From Euphorbia lathyris (taxonomy: Eukaryota > Streptophyta > Magnoliopsida > Malpighiales > Euphorbiaceae): DNA of 64,000 bases. Position numbers and translations under genes: made by a program. The notes under the pieces were generated by a model that searched no databases, was not told the origin of the DNA, and saw only the letters and a program-made list of their open reading frames with translations. The stretch covers positions 32,410,501-32,474,500 of the forward strand of contig NC_088911.1 of assembly GCF_963576675.1 (NCBI RefSeq), in the 5' to 3' direction. This document shows, one piece after another, positions 37,983 to 50,071 of the stretch; positions within the stretch are counted from its first letter, which is position 1; every line of letters begins with the position of its first letter.

Positions 37983-38004
37983 CTTTCTTCTCTTATGATA
38001 TTTC
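37983..38004 (-). promoter_or_regulatory. Probable atp1 promoter (CRTA type)
   Basis: The minus strand reads AAATATCATAAGAGAAG, matching the plant mitochondrial nonanucleotide promoter consensus (CRTAAGAGA preceded by an AT box). It is oriented toward atp1 and lies about 160 bp upstream of its ATG, a normal leader length. This type is used by the phage-type RNA polymerases of plant mitochondria. An identical 20-bp string sits at 26263-26282. Confidence 0.75.
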
Positions 38005-38019
38005 GACTTTCCCGTAAAG

Positions 38020-40620
38020 GTGAAAAGAAAGGTACTAAGAGTCAAGGGTGAAAAGAGTACTTACTTCTGGCTTTACCGCCCAGGAGAGGTGCGGAAAGGT
38101 ACGTAGTAACTCGACTGGCAAGGAGTTGAACGAGGGAACGAGACTGCTAAGGCGAGGGACGGGATGAACTAGCCTTCTCACTGTTCCGGGATTCTTGCAC
38201 TGGACACGAAAACAATCTGGCTGAATAAGACGGGCTTCATAAGTTCCGAAGCGAAAGGACCGGAGGTACGCAGTTACGAGAGCAGACCAACTAGGAGAGG
38301 TTTGAAGTTTCTTTACCAGACCTACTGGGATGGGAGAGTTTCACGCTTTAGCGGTTTGCTGAGAACTAGAGCGATCTTCTGGCCGAGGTCTAAGTCTAAG
38401 CTCGACTGAAAGGTTCGAAGTTACTAGCCTTCAAGGTACGTAGTTACTCGAGTCCGACGGGGACGATGTAGCCTTTAACTTTCTTTACCGGGTGAGGGAT
38501 TTAGTCGACCAGAAGGAGAGGGATGGGGAACGAGGTTTGCTCCGACTGTTAAGGAAAGGGGAGATGGAGATGGCATCATAAGGTCTAGTTCACCGGAAAG
38601 CCTTTCTGCCCACGGAGCGGTTCAAGGATGAAAGACCGGGAAAGGACTAGCTCGGAGAGGGACGAGGTTGCGAGACTGCGGGGGTACGGACTTGCTTTTT
38701 AGTTGGGAGAAAAACTAAAGGCTAAAGGTACGGAGGGAAAGAAGTAGCTCGCCCGGTACTACTAGGTACTTGACCGGTACTACTAGGTACTTGACCGGTA
38801 CTACTAGGTACTTGAAAGCAAGGAGGAAGCAGCTCGACCGGTGAAAGCGAGAGAAGAAAGATTTGCTGGCTCGGCCAAAGGTAGTACTACGGGGGGGAAC
38901 TTCGTTACCCGGGGACATAAGTACCTCATATAAGCAATTACTTAGGTCAGCCCATTGAATTTCATTTCACGAGAAAAACACGGTCAAATTCAATGAACGA
39001 AAACTTGCTTTTTCTTGAGATTTCGAATGCACGGGCAATGCAATTCAATGGACCAAAGCCTTCCTTAGCAGAGAGGTAGGCAAGTTATGAGACTGAAAGG
39101 TACGCAGTTACTCGACCGCAGGAACGCAGTAGCTCGGCCAACAGGTTCGGAAGATGCGAGATAGATATAAGTGTTATTTGTTGGACGGAACGGACTTGCT
39201 CTAAGGGGGTATTGTTACCGGGGATCGAGGCGAGAAGATCGGGACAAGGAGTAAAGCAGCTCGACCAAAGGTACGGAGGTGGGGAACTCCTAGTTCCCCG
39301 GAGAGGTACTTTAAGTTAGTCGACTGGAAGGAGAGGTAAGGAGTCAGACCAATACCAGTCTGACGGCAGGAACGGAGTCCGGGAGAGGTAGGTAGTTGCC
39401 CGGCGCAGCTACTTTCTTTACCGGGAACAAAGTAACTCGACTGAAAGGCTTGGTTGCAGACGCTCGACCAACAGCAACAGGGATGGGGGAGGTACAGACT
39501 AGTTTTACCGGGGACCAACTGTGGGAGGAACGAAGATGCTTGTTTGATAGAACAAGGTACAAAGTTAGTCGATCGAAAGAGAGAGGAACGAAGATGCGAT
39601 GGAACATGGTTTCACTTGACACTCACACAATCCGGCTTCTGAAGTTCGCACGTAAAAGTCCTAATTTTAGCTAAACAAACGGAAAAATAAAAAATTTTCT
39701 TATGAGATTTTACTTCTAGGGATCTGGTAAGCAACTTGGAATCTTTCTCGCTGGGGAATCTTTCTAATGTGATTTTCCACGATGAAAAAGTTGAATTGAA
39801 AAGGTGGTCCACGAGGTTTGAAGGAGACAGGTACGAGACAAAAGGGCCTAAGGAACTTAGGTGGAACGAAGTTAGCCCGGGAACAGCTTAGCTTTGAACT
39901 TTCTTTACGTAGTTTGACCGGTGATGAAGGGAGTTGCTGAGCAGTGGAAAGGCATAAAACTGAAGTAGCGAGACCGGTTCTCAATGCTTTACCGGGTTTG
40001 AAGACGCTCGAGTCCGACGAGAGGGTGAAAAGCAAGGTACCCTGTTACGAGACCAACCGGTAAAGGTACGCAGTCACTTGACCGGAGGGTTGAAGATGCT
40101 CGAGCAAAGCGAGAGGAAAGGGATTTACTCGACCAGAGGAACTGGGAGAGATAGGACTAGCTCGACCAGAGGCTCAATGTAACTCGAGCAGAGGGATGGG
40201 ATTGCTGAACACTTTTCCAATCCTTCTTCTTAAGTTCCGTAAAATCACTAGAAAAAGCTAGATCAATTTGCTGTTTTCCCGGGATTTTTGAATCTAATTT
40301 CTAGAATTAGCTAAAATCAGATATATTACGTAATTTCTTTAGCGGGTGAAGGTATTCAAGGTCTTCTAGAGCAGCTAGTCCCAGCGAAGTTGCGTTTTAC
40401 CGGGATTTTTCGATCAACTTTTGAATGACTTTTCTATTGATTTTGTTTGCACTGCATTCTAGCAATGCAATTCAATGGGAAATGAAATGAAATAAGAAGA
40501 GCAAGAGGTTGGTTTTTACCAGGTAAAGAGTCAACTCAGCGAAGTACAAAGTACAACCAACCGGGAACTCGGCTAAGTACAACCGGGAACTCGGCGAAGT
40601 CAAACTGTTTCAGAAGCAAA
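38020..40620. repeat. Field of degenerate modular repeats
   Basis: The stretch is built from recurring short modules in variable order. Module one is GGTACGYAGTTACTCGACC and variants, clear at 38095-38118, 38265-38280, 38433-38452, 39097-39119 and 40063-40085, with weaker copies at 39421-39441, 39553-39573 and 40184-40200. Module two is TTTCTTTACCGGG, near 38,308, 38,476, 39,410, 39,898 and 39,985. Module three is GAAGATGCTCGA and variants, near 39,530, 40,003 and 40,092. From 40,500 to 40,610 a CGGGAACTCGGCNAAGT phrase is repeated. Read on the minus strand, the frames inside (39201-39518, 39344-39622, 39700-40035) repeat a VPGK-like peptide, but these look like by-products of the repeats, not genes. 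Confidence 0.75.
38753..38815 (+). repeat. Tandem repeat, 3 x 21 bp
   Basis: Three perfect consecutive 21-bp copies (GGTACTACTAGGTACTTGA is 19 bases of the unit, preceded by CC). It lies inside the modular repeat field. On the minus strand it encodes a repeated YLVVPVK. Confidence 0.95.
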
Positions 40621-43482
40621 GCGAAAGGGCTAGGGAGTCCTATAAGGTTACCGGTTCTAAACCATAATTGGCAGGCAGAAGACTAAGACTAAAGTTCCAA
40701 GCCTAGGTCCTAGGGCTAGGGTTCCGGCAGGCCTAAAGAATGGGCGAAAGAAGGCCGGGTTCATAAGGCCTAAAACTAGGCTTTTCAAGCCAATAGAGAA
40801 TGTTTACGCGTAACTTCAAAAGCAGACCAGAATAGGCAGGCAGAAGACTAAGCTGCGGGTTCGGTTCATAAGCAGGAGAAGGGTGTAACGGGAAAAGGGC
40901 GAATAACCGGGCGTACCACAGAGGTAGGAAGGTAAGATATGAGTATTTAATACTACATTTCAGGCTTAGCTATAAGCAAGCCAGATGGTTTCGAATCGGT
41001 TTACCGAAAGGAACTGATCTTTCTGCAAGAGAATAGGGTGATTTAGGAATAGGAAAGCCAAAAGAAATGGCTATTTCTTAGAAGATAAGCAACCAAAAGG
41101 TGTAACCATTTCGGTGTCTTGTCTAATTACGAGATTCGAAAGAGAAGAAAGCCGGGAAAGGGTGAATAAGCGAAGCGAAAGAAGGCCTAAGCAGCAAGCC
41201 AAGGGTGAATAAGCGAAATTATTTCTATCTGCGGTTAAGATGTACCTAAGGTTGACAATCCTTCTGAACTTAACAAGGAAGTTGTGCAATACTTCCAAAA
41301 GAGCTCCTTCTTTCTTCTGATGTTCTGAGTCAGTCCCTTCCCCGAAGGCTCTCTCCGTAGCTTTGTGGCGACCTTTCGTTGGACATTTTTTATAAAGAGT
41401 AAAAATTTCCCTAATTTACTTCATTTTTATTCAGGAATTCCAATCTTCAGACCGACCAGCTCTTTCATTCTGAGAGCGGGTGGCATTAAAATCACCGACC
41501 CCCAACCAAGGCTTACCCTGAGGAGCGGGAGCATAAGAGTTGAGGTCAGTCCGCAAGGCCTACCTGCGATAGTGAGAGTTATGAACATATATTACATAAA
41601 GTAGACAGCTCCAAGAATGAGAAAGATTCTGGCCGGAGCTGCGAAGACCCTGATCTGACTGCCCGAGAAGGGAAAGATGGATGTCAGAGGTCTTCCAAGA
41701 TAGCAAAATTCGATCATAAGGGGAATGAGGGTGCTCTCCAATCCCTAGCCATGGCCAAAATCCATAGTTTATTTCTCTTTATTGAGAGCTTTGACTTTGT
41801 TTTCAACCAAAGCAAGAAGAGAGAAATGATGCTCCTGAATGATCCTTCTCACTTTTCTTTGTTTCGAATAAGTATTTGAATCCGATAAAGCTTTAGGTAA
41901 TGGAATGGGAATAAAGAAGGATTTTCATCCGATAATTGTAAGCTATCAACTTTAGATTTACCTAGGACGGTGTAAGTAATTAGGGATCTAATTAAAGAAT
42001 GAGATTAGCTGCTACAAGAGCTAAGATCTTCCCTTCCTTTCCTTTCCTAAACTGAAACCTCGTGATCAAAGTGATCAAACTCTAACTGAGACTTTCACAC
42101 ATCGAATCTCATGTGTTAAGCATTATAACTTATTCTTTTCTAAGTAGAAAGACTAGGTGAATAAGCGATAGAAGGCCTAAGCCGGGAAGGAAAGCTATCG
42201 CTGGCTCGATAGGGCCTGGAAAGCAGGAAGTCTAGGGCTCAATGGAGGTAAGGAAGAACGTCTCTAGCTCAAGGTAAGGTAAGGAACTGTAGCTCAAGGC
42301 AAGGTTGACTTACAGAGGGTGATGGTTTTCCTATGAAGACGAGATCGCTAACTTGAGAACAGAACAGTGAAAGCTCTCTCTTATCTGGTGCAGAACCTGC
42401 CCTAGAGCTATTTCCATATTTCATCTCAACTCGAGCTGCAGTTCTTCTTTCAAACCTAGCCTAGGTGATTGGATTCTGCTCTATCAATTCCGTAACTCTT
42501 ATCTACGATAGCAGCAAACTCAACTTCTTCAACAAGCGAAAAGCGGCAACAGCAAGTAAAGTCTGACATGCCTCAGAAGCAAGTTTCGGCTTTAGTTAGC
42601 TGCATTATCTTCCTACCGATGTCATACTAGACTCTATTAGGACCTCAGGGTGACTTAACTACCTTAAGCCTCGAACCTCTCTTCCCTCTCGACAGGGAAC
42701 TTAGCTAGATGAATTCTCTCGTACTTGAACTGCTGTAGACAAGAAAGCCCTAGGGAAAAGCGTAGCGTAACGAAGCGCTTCTTCTTCCTTCGGTTAGTTA
42801 CAGCTTATGTTCTCATATGATATTGAATCTTGTTAAGTTCTTATCTTACTTGACAGGATTAGGCTTATGTCATTCGGATGGGAGGGAATTAAATTTATCA
42901 AAGATGTTTTTTCACTTTTCTCTTATTTGCGGTTGAGCGGTAAATAGTATTACTCAGACTATTAGCCGATCGGTAACTCGTCCGATTCAAAACTATGGAT
43001 TCATGTGTCAACCAGCTCTTTCTCGGAATCAAAACTAGTTGCTTGCCTTTCAAAGGCCGTATACTGGTTGATCTGGTCTTTCCTCTTCCATTTACCTTCC
43101 TTATCTTCTGTCTTGCACAACCTATTCTGATGTCGGCGAATCTTATCTCCTCTTTTATCGGGTCGAATTTCCGCTACTTCCTTCTGCACGCGGACAGATG
43201 CCTACATAACCTAAACCCTCTTTTTCATTCAAGCGAGTGGGCATCAGACCTCATCTAGTTATCGGACCAGTTCCTGAAAGTGCCTTCGTGCTTTTCTGCT
43301 CTCCGGCACCTAAGTATTCTGGGGGAGATAGGTGCTCTGGGGAGAGAGGTGCATTACATGCTGCTCTAATTTTTTTCTAAACTTCCTGTCGAAATTTCCT
43401 CTTTACTGCAGCTCAATGAGCACTTTCTGGATGACTCTGATATCGGCTAACCATCCCAACTGCGAAGCACATGTCGGGTCGA
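40621..43482. other. Spacer without recognisable gene
   Basis: Phrases such as GGTGAATAAGCGAAGCGAAAGAAGG recur in pieces between 40,740 and 42,180. No gene family, tRNA or intron domain was recognised. Confidence 0.4.
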
Positions 43483-43536
43483 GTACACAACATAGCATGC
43501 ATCAGACCAGTACACAACATAGCATACATCAGACCA
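43483..43536 (+). repeat. Tandem duplication, 2 x 27 bp
   Basis: Two adjacent 27-bp copies with one difference (GTACACAACATAGCAT, then R, then CATCAGACCA). They add nine residues in an unrecognised 111-codon frame (43332-43667). Confidence 0.9.
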
Positions 43537-44706
43537 GACTACCGATTGCGCTTGCTATACCTCCTGCAGTCCCTTGCTTTTCGCCACATTCAAGCTTAGG
43601 AAAGCAAGTCAAGATTTTCTTGTCTCTAGGTACCAATAGACTGAAATGGGGCATTCTGTCCATCTAAGAGTCTATTCTAGCAAACCAAGGGAGACCCAAG
43701 CAGCTTATTTGTCCTAACAGGGATTCATTCGTGAAAGCTGTTCTGGCGTATGCCTATTCTATTACTATTGAATGTTGCGCTTCAACAGGAAAGAGACTAA
43801 GGGAAGGAGTGATTTTCAACCACATGGACCGTCCCTTGAACACTCCACTCCAAGTCCTCACCGAGGGTGGGAAATTACCTATCGATGAATCAAGCCCGTG
43901 GACAGAGTCTCACCCAACCCGGTAAGATAATTACTTCCATATCCTGTTAGAGTTCGATTAGCGGCAGCTAACCCGGGGTTCTGGGACCTTACTCACGATG
44001 TTCCTTCATCAGGCAGCAGTGATGGAGCTTGCTACGATTCCGCTTATGCTAGGTAAACAAGTTGAAATGTACTTTCTTTCAAAAGAAAACTTCAACTAAC
44101 TGGTTGCTATTGATACCTGAGCGAGCCCGAACCTCTGCTTTTTATGGTGCTTGGTTTGATCCGGCTATGCCTTCGGATTCCCGCAGGATCAAGGAGTTAT
44201 GGTTCACCCACGTCAGCTATTGAATTCCCACTAGGTATCGAACTGCTGGAAGCAATGGTTCAAATGCCTCTTTCCCTGCTCTTTTCTTAGGGGTAGCCCC
44301 GGGTGGGAATAAAAGAAAAGACTAGCTCGGGATTGATGATTTTCCTAAAGAAGAGATGACAAGATCTTTAACTAGCAAGTGCATCAAAGATGCAGTCATC
44401 GATTCTCCCGAGAGGCCAAACATATTAATAACTAAGAACACATTTTTGCTATGCTACTAATACTTGTACTTGCTCTTCTATTCTGCCCAAACCTGGCTGA
44501 GGAAGAGTTATGCGGCGTAAAAAACAAAAAAAGACCGTTATTTATTATATTCCCCTCATATTTTTTTTCTCTCCCTCGTATGATAGCCCATAGAGTAGAC
44601 ACTGAAGTAGCCACAATACGAAGTTCATTCACACCCCTTGCTGCCACTGCACTGCCACAAGGATGGGACTGGATTCAAGTGGACCATGGAGAGGATTGCC
44701 TCTTAG

Positions 44707-44874
44707 GTGCTTGAATTGTCGCGTGAAAGCCTGAACCTAGAGAAATTCATAGAATTCACCGAGAGAGCCGATGACCAAAAAAGTCAAATTATCCCTGACC
44801 TACCTCCAGCCAGAATTAAAAAAGAACCTGCCAACTTCTTAGCATCCACCTCTTATTTACCCTTTTCCTACTAG
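44707..44874 (+). CDS. Unrecognised small ORF, 55 codons (GTG start), protein-like
   Basis: The frame reads LELSRESLNLEKFIEFTERA, DDQKSQIIPDLPPARIKKEP, then ANFLASTSYLPFSY. The charged, proline-containing composition looks more like real protein than most frames here. The last eight residues are contributed by a 41-bp repeat copy (44852-44892), so the end is probably chimeric. Family unknown. Confidence 0.15.
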   Translation: MLELSRESLNLEKFIEFTERADDQKSQIIPDLPPARIKKEPANFLASTSYLPFSY

Positions 44875-44892
44875 TGCTAGGCCTCTTCTCGC
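44852..44892 (+). repeat. 41-bp dispersed direct repeat, copy A
   Basis: Identical over 41 bases to 49471-49511 (begins CTTATTTACCCTTTTCC, ends GCCTCTTCTCGC). Same strand, 4.6 kb apart. Confidence 0.95.
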
Positions 44893-45815
44893 GCCCTATC
44901 TTCCCTGTGCTCGCTAACTTTTTCATCCGTGATAATTGACTAAACTCTTTTCAGGTGCTATCTACGAAGACAAAAAGCTGCGGCTATCTTTAGAAGGAAT
45001 GCATCCGATCGGGAGACAGACCCTTCAGCGGGCATCTATTACCTATCTTCTTAATTCAGCTTCCGCGCCTGGTGAAGCGAAAAAGCCTAGTCTATTTTTC
45101 TATTTCTCTTCGTAGAAAGTTAGCATTGAGTGGCAAAACCCCTCGGGCTAGCCTTTTATATTATACATAAGGACTTTATGCCCTGTAAATGAAAGAATAT
45201 CTGACTTCTCGGCAAAGACCTCTTCCATCCTCCTCTTGACGAAAAACTTTAGCTAATGGCTAGCCTAAAGAGGCTATATCAAAGGTCTGGTGACGGTGAG
45301 GTATTGTAAAGCTCCCACACTCAAGTCCTATAGAGGATAACTCAACCTAGGGTATGTCAAATACAGATAGATTACCAGATTACCTTAATAGTTGAATAGC
45401 ATAGCAGAGACGAACATATAGGCAGGTGGTTAGCGCTCGTCCTGACGAACCAGCCATTCATTCCTCTCCTTACAATCGAAATCTTCAAACCTCCCGCTTT
45501 GCTTGAGCTATTTAGATCCTATATTTTGCAGTAGAGCTACTACCGTGTGTGCCATCATTGGAGAGTAAATTAAATGATTCAATCGTGCCATAAAACCCCT
45601 TCCTCTTCCTCATAAAGAGGATATATAGCCCATTCCTATTCGTTGTGTAAGAGTCAAGACCAAACTGCAGAAAGGAAAGTATGACCAGCAAATCACCATT
45701 CGAACACTCACACGGGAGGAAGCTCTCGGGGCAAAATCTGGGCGCTTTTAAAGCCAGACATTAGACCTACTAAAAATATATTCTTGTAAAGGTAAAAAAA
45801 AAGAAAAAGACATCC

Positions 45816-46061
45816 ATGCCGCCCGCTATTAATGGTAAAGAAGTCGATGACTGCCTTTTGTCGGAGATTTTTTTCCGTGTATCTTTAGGACTTTGTATCT
45901 TTAGGACTTTTTCGGGTATGAATAACACTTATTTTTATTTAAAATCCCATGAAATCCATAATGATAAAGACCCAACTGAAGTATATCAAGAATCGACCCA
46001 GATTTTCTCCCGTATTTACCCGATATTGAAACGAGGCGCGTCTAGCCCTGGAAACCACTAG
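45816..46061 (+). CDS. Unrecognised ORF, 81 codons, upstream of the plasmid polymerase relic
   Basis: The frame is open from ATG. Residues after about 40 (NNTYFYLKSHEIHNDKDPTE, then QIFSRIYPILKRG) look protein-like. A 15-bp direct duplication (CTTTAGGACTTTGTA-like, 45883-45912) lies inside. It is on the same strand and 310 bp upstream of the linear-plasmid DNA polymerase relic, so it could be another piece of that plasmid, but I recognise no motif. Confidence 0.2.
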   Translation: MPPAINGKEVDDCLLSEIFFRVSLGLCIFRTFSGMNNTYFYLKSHEIHNDKDPTEVYQESTQIFSRIYPILKRGASSPGNH

Positions 46062-46370
46062 CAGCACAAAGGGTTGGGTCGCTACCAAAGCTGTTCTTTC
46101 TTAGACTTTCTTCCCTCGCCGAAGTCCTATTTCAATAGAAGTGACGGGCTCCTCCCATGGGACCAGAATCCATAGTTGTATCATAGTTGTATAAAGCGAG
46201 CGATTGGCTTGTACTATCTCCTTTTCTTTTGAAGATGGGAATTAAATTCCTAAGAGTGAGATATATTCTCATATATATCGTATTCTTCTAAAATTTAGTG
46301 AAATATACGAAGGTAATTTTCTTGTTCGAGTCACAATCCGAGCCTATTTGTTAGTCAAATTAAAGAATAG

Positions 46371-46678
46371 GCTGTCCCCCGATCTGAAGAGGATAAAGAT
46401 AAGATCCTTTTATCAAGCCTTCTTCCAGTTTCTGGTTCCGGATTAACCGATATCGAGCCAAGAACTGCTAAAGTTCTCCGCTATCGGAAGCGTAATTATC
46501 GAACCCATATCACAGCACTCAAATCATCTTCAACTGATCTGAAACCATTCATTGTTTACGATACCGAGACTATACTGATCGATAACATAAGCCTTATGCT
46601 GCTGATCTCTTGCTGGTTCGTCCCGGTGAAGAGTTCTTTCCTTCAAGGATTGAACTCGACGCTTCATTCATGTCTTAA
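46371..46678 (+). pseudogene. Family-B DNA polymerase fragment of mitochondrial linear-plasmid type
   Basis: The frame gives ILLSSLLPVSGSGLTDIEPR, then THITALKSSSTDLKPF and IVYDTETILIDNI. After a one-base shift near 46,588 it continues PYAADLLLVRPGEEFFPSRI and ends at a stop. IVYDTET is the exonuclease I motif (D-x-E) of protein-primed family-B polymerases. The run around it (LKPFIVxDTETIL, then PYAAxLLxVRPGE) is what I recall from the polymerases of plant mitochondrial linear plasmids and their integrated copies. Only the N-terminal exonuclease start is present; the polymerase motifs are missing. It is a relic of plasmid integration, non-functional. Confidence 0.75.
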
Positions 46679-47039
46679 GCAAGGAGGTAATTCTATTCAA
46701 TACGAAATATCGTGAAATATCGTATAGAAAAGAACTTTTCGGAGAGGCGTATGGCTGGAAGGAAACTCTCACGGGATAGAATAAAGACTCAAATTGTAGG
46801 GGCTAGCTCGCAGATAAACTCAGAACTCGGGGAGATTGGCATACGATAACGGAAATCTCCTTATAGAAAGAAGTCCTGGGTACTGTAGAAGCTCGGGTTT
46901 GAAACGGATGCTTATTTCTATTATAGTTTCTTTGTTCCCGAGGTCAAATAAGAGTTTGAAACCGTAACCTTTCTGCCTTCGCAAATTATCTCCTTCCTCT
47001 TACCTTTATAAACCAGCTGCTTCGCTCCCTTACTATTCG

Positions 47040-47560
47040 CTGTTTCCAAAGTTTGAGAAATCCCTCATCCTGGCAGAAAGACTTAATGGCCCTCACCACA
47101 TCGTTCCCAACAATACCCCACGCCTTCTTAAAGAATAGAGCATTATATCCATCCGGGCCTGGTGCCTTGTTATCCTTCAGAGAGAAGAGAACATCCTTTA
47201 TTTCACCCTCAGTAACCCCTCTCAATAGATCATTGCACTGGTCAGGGGTTAGTCTTCGAGGTGAGGCCTTCCTAAGCACCTCCTGATTTATAGGCGTATT
47301 GGATGGCACTTCACTAAGTAGTCTCTGAAAAAACCCCAGTATTTCTTCCCGGTAGGATTCTCTACTCTTGTCCCATCTTCCTTGCACACTGACATGATAT
47401 TCTTTTTGCTTTGGTGATTCTTCATAGCCCTGAAGAAGAATTGAGTGTTCTAGTCCCCCAAGTTTTGCCATTGCACCCGGTACTTTTGCTTGAAGAAGCT
47501 CCCTTCGGCTCTACTAAGATCACCATACTCTTTGGCTGGAATCTTTCCTTCGTCATAACA
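47040..47560 (-). mobile_element. LINE reverse transcriptase, N-terminal (finger) region fragment
   Basis: Minus-strand frame 46986-47471 contains LTPDQCNDLLRGVTEGEIKD, VLFSLKDNKAPGPDGYNALF and FKKAWGIVGNDVVRAIKSFC. This is the hallmark block of plant LINE reverse transcriptases (KAPGPDGxxAxFFKxxW). Upstream, in another frame with an in-frame TAG, is WQNLGD, then NTQFFFRAMKNHQSKKNIMS, the element's N-T-x-F-F block just before the RT domain. Frame changes and the stop make it non-functional. It ends abruptly after FLKLWKQ at about 47,040. Confidence 0.85.
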
Positions 47561-50071
47561 GGCTCCAATCTTTTCTTATTAAAGAAAGCACTCTTCCAAG
47601 CAGTAGAAGTAGGAGTAGGACGAATCTGTTGTCTTTGTTACGTAGGCGAAGGACTTTCCTGTTGATGACGAATAAGACTTTCCTGAATGCAAGCTTCAAG
47701 CAAGGCTTTTCTCATCTTCTTCGAGGGGGAAAGAAAGAGAAGTAAACAGTTCGATCCCTTGCAAGCAGTAGCTTTGGGCAAGTACAAAGACTCGGTCTTC
47801 GCTTCTCTCCTGTAAGTCGACTATCTTCGCTCCTTAGCGCGTACTCCATCGGCTGTAGATGACCTTTCTTAGGCACCTGGCTGACTCTGACTGAAAGCGC
47901 TGATGTTCCTTATTTTAGGATGCAACTCGGATTCTTCCTTCACTCTTGACGGCTTTTTCTCTTTTTAGAGTAATTCACACTCACAACTCTTATTGAACAA
48001 AATGGAAGCGATCCAAGATCCATTACAAGCGGGGCCTAGCCGGGTGCCGAAAGCAGGTCCTTTACGCTCTATTCTCCCTTTTTACTTTTTTCTCCATGGT
48101 CGTCCTAGCTCTGGCTTTCCTGCTCTACATGACCTGATAAAGTCTTAGCCGCTATACGAAATCGATGATCGGAGCCCTCTTAAAGTAAAGGCGGGGGATC
48201 CATGCCAATAGGGTCTTTCTTTTACCTTTCTACCTTCTAACTTGGGATATGTAGCTTCCCGCTTTGACGGAGGTGTGACCTGACCCTTTTGGATCAGTCT
48301 ACCATCTTGATTCTGTTACCGCTATCTCTTCCTGCAGAAGATTTTAAGCTCCTATGTGCTTTGTTCTTTTTTCACTTATTGCAGGTGCGCATTTCGTCTC
48401 TTAAAGAAGCTAGAAGTTTAGTAGGTGTATTGCTTTATTAAACCAGATCTCTATCTAGGCGCAACTCCTTTGAGTCCAAAGGCCTCATCCGTCCCAGTAG
48501 CTTGTGGTAATGTTGATTTTGTGATTCAAAGTGTGCAGCGAGGGTGGTTGGTTGTAAATCACTAAGATTCGTACCTGCGGGTCAAATAATTACCTTTTAG
48601 AACACCGAGACGAAAGTCGCTCCAGCATGTTGTTAAGCATACGGCGACTGGACCTCAAATTCAACCGTCGGGAAAGGAACTGTAACCCTTTAGCCTGCTT
48701 TTCCTATAGCTCGCTGGTTACCCTGTAAACTAGCTATCCATTCGCTTGCTTTCACTAGCTTACTGGCTAAAAGAAAAGATCCTGCTGTAAGGGCTGGATG
48801 AGAACTCTTTTTTTTTTTTTTCTTTTAAGGGGAGATCTTCTTTGGTATGGATGGGACTAAAGAAATTCCAATTGTTGTTCATCTCATTACAGGACTATGT
48901 CTTTCCCTTCCTAGAGAACCAGAACCTGGTGTTAAGCATCTAGCTAGTGACGTAACAAAGGCGAGGCGCGGCTAGGCCTAGATCTGACCTTTCGAAGGAG
49001 ATCACAACGGCTCTGTCTGTCTTATAAGATGATCTTTATAGTTAGTTTTACTGCTTAGCTGCCCAGGGCAAGGGAGGTTAGGCACTCGGAACAGACGTAG
49101 TCCCAGCTCCCCGCTCAATTAACAGCTGCTTTTCTGAACACTTTCTCTGGTCGTAGCTTATTGAATCACCCAAGCTGGTCGAGCGATAGTGATCTTATAG
49201 ACCACCCAGCCTTTAGGACGTAGACCTAAGAGAAGCCTCCACAAAATACAGAAAACCTTAAGTCTGCTGCCATGCATATGGACCTATTGAGTGGGCACGA
49301 AACCCTAGAGAAAACCTTCTCAATTTGCGGATCCGCGCCGCGCGACATCGATCGATAAGCCTTCGATTGGGCTTCTTGAAGGAGTTCAGTTACTTGTACA
49401 CCCTTTTCCCGCAGCTTGCTGCTTTCTTTCCCGGCTTAGGCCTTCTTTGGCTTATGATCGCTAGGCTTGGCTTATTTACCCTTTTCCTACTAGTGCTAGG
49501 CCTCTTCTCGCTTCACCGTGGCTTAGTGGCTAGTTAGTCTCTCTTAACAAGCAGTCGCCGTACCATAGCCCAACCACTTACTACCTCAGCTAGGTAGTCT
49601 CCTAACTATGAGACCGTGCCCAACAGAAAGACTTGTGGTCAACTATCGTATTATCCCAAAAAGGGGGACTCTAACTAAGAAAGTGGAATACTCATCAGTG
49701 GATGAAACTATTCACCCAATGTTGTTTACAATCTTGTATGGGAAACTGTCCTTTCCAGTAGACGGGTACCTGTCCCCGGAAGATAGATGCCACGGAGAAG
49801 ACCCTAAAATCTCTGTTGTGTGCCCCGACAATCAATATTCTCTCGTACCTTCTTAAATAAGAAGAACTAGCCGTCTCTGAACAATCATCACTAGTCAGTC
49901 GTCCTCAACCTATTACTATTCCTCTGCTTCTCCATTTTCTCGATCAGGGGAACCACGCCAACATACGGTGCGCTTAAGACGAATGTCATATAAGGAGAGG
50001 AGGACGGGGCTCAAGCCCTACAGTACAGGTCGGTCAACCACTACTCTAAGTCTATTCTAAATGCAATTCCT
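47561..50071. other. Spacer without recognisable gene
   Basis: It contains a T-run (about 48,809-48,822) and the second copy of the 41-bp repeat. Frames at 49325-49537 and 49608-49856 have no recognisable family. Confidence 0.4.
49471..49511 (+). repeat. 41-bp dispersed direct repeat, copy B
   Basis: Partner of 44852-44892. It lies inside an unrecognised 70-codon hydrophobic frame (49325-49537). Confidence 0.95.

Noticed and set aside
39201..40035. Minus-strand frames of 92-111 codons with repeated VPGK-like peptides
   Set aside because: They follow from the nucleotide repeats of the 38-40 kb field; frames overlap in two phases and no family fits.
43332..43667. 111-codon frame as a gene
   Set aside because: Composition is Ser/His/Gln-rich because of a 27-bp duplication, and no conserved segment was recognised.
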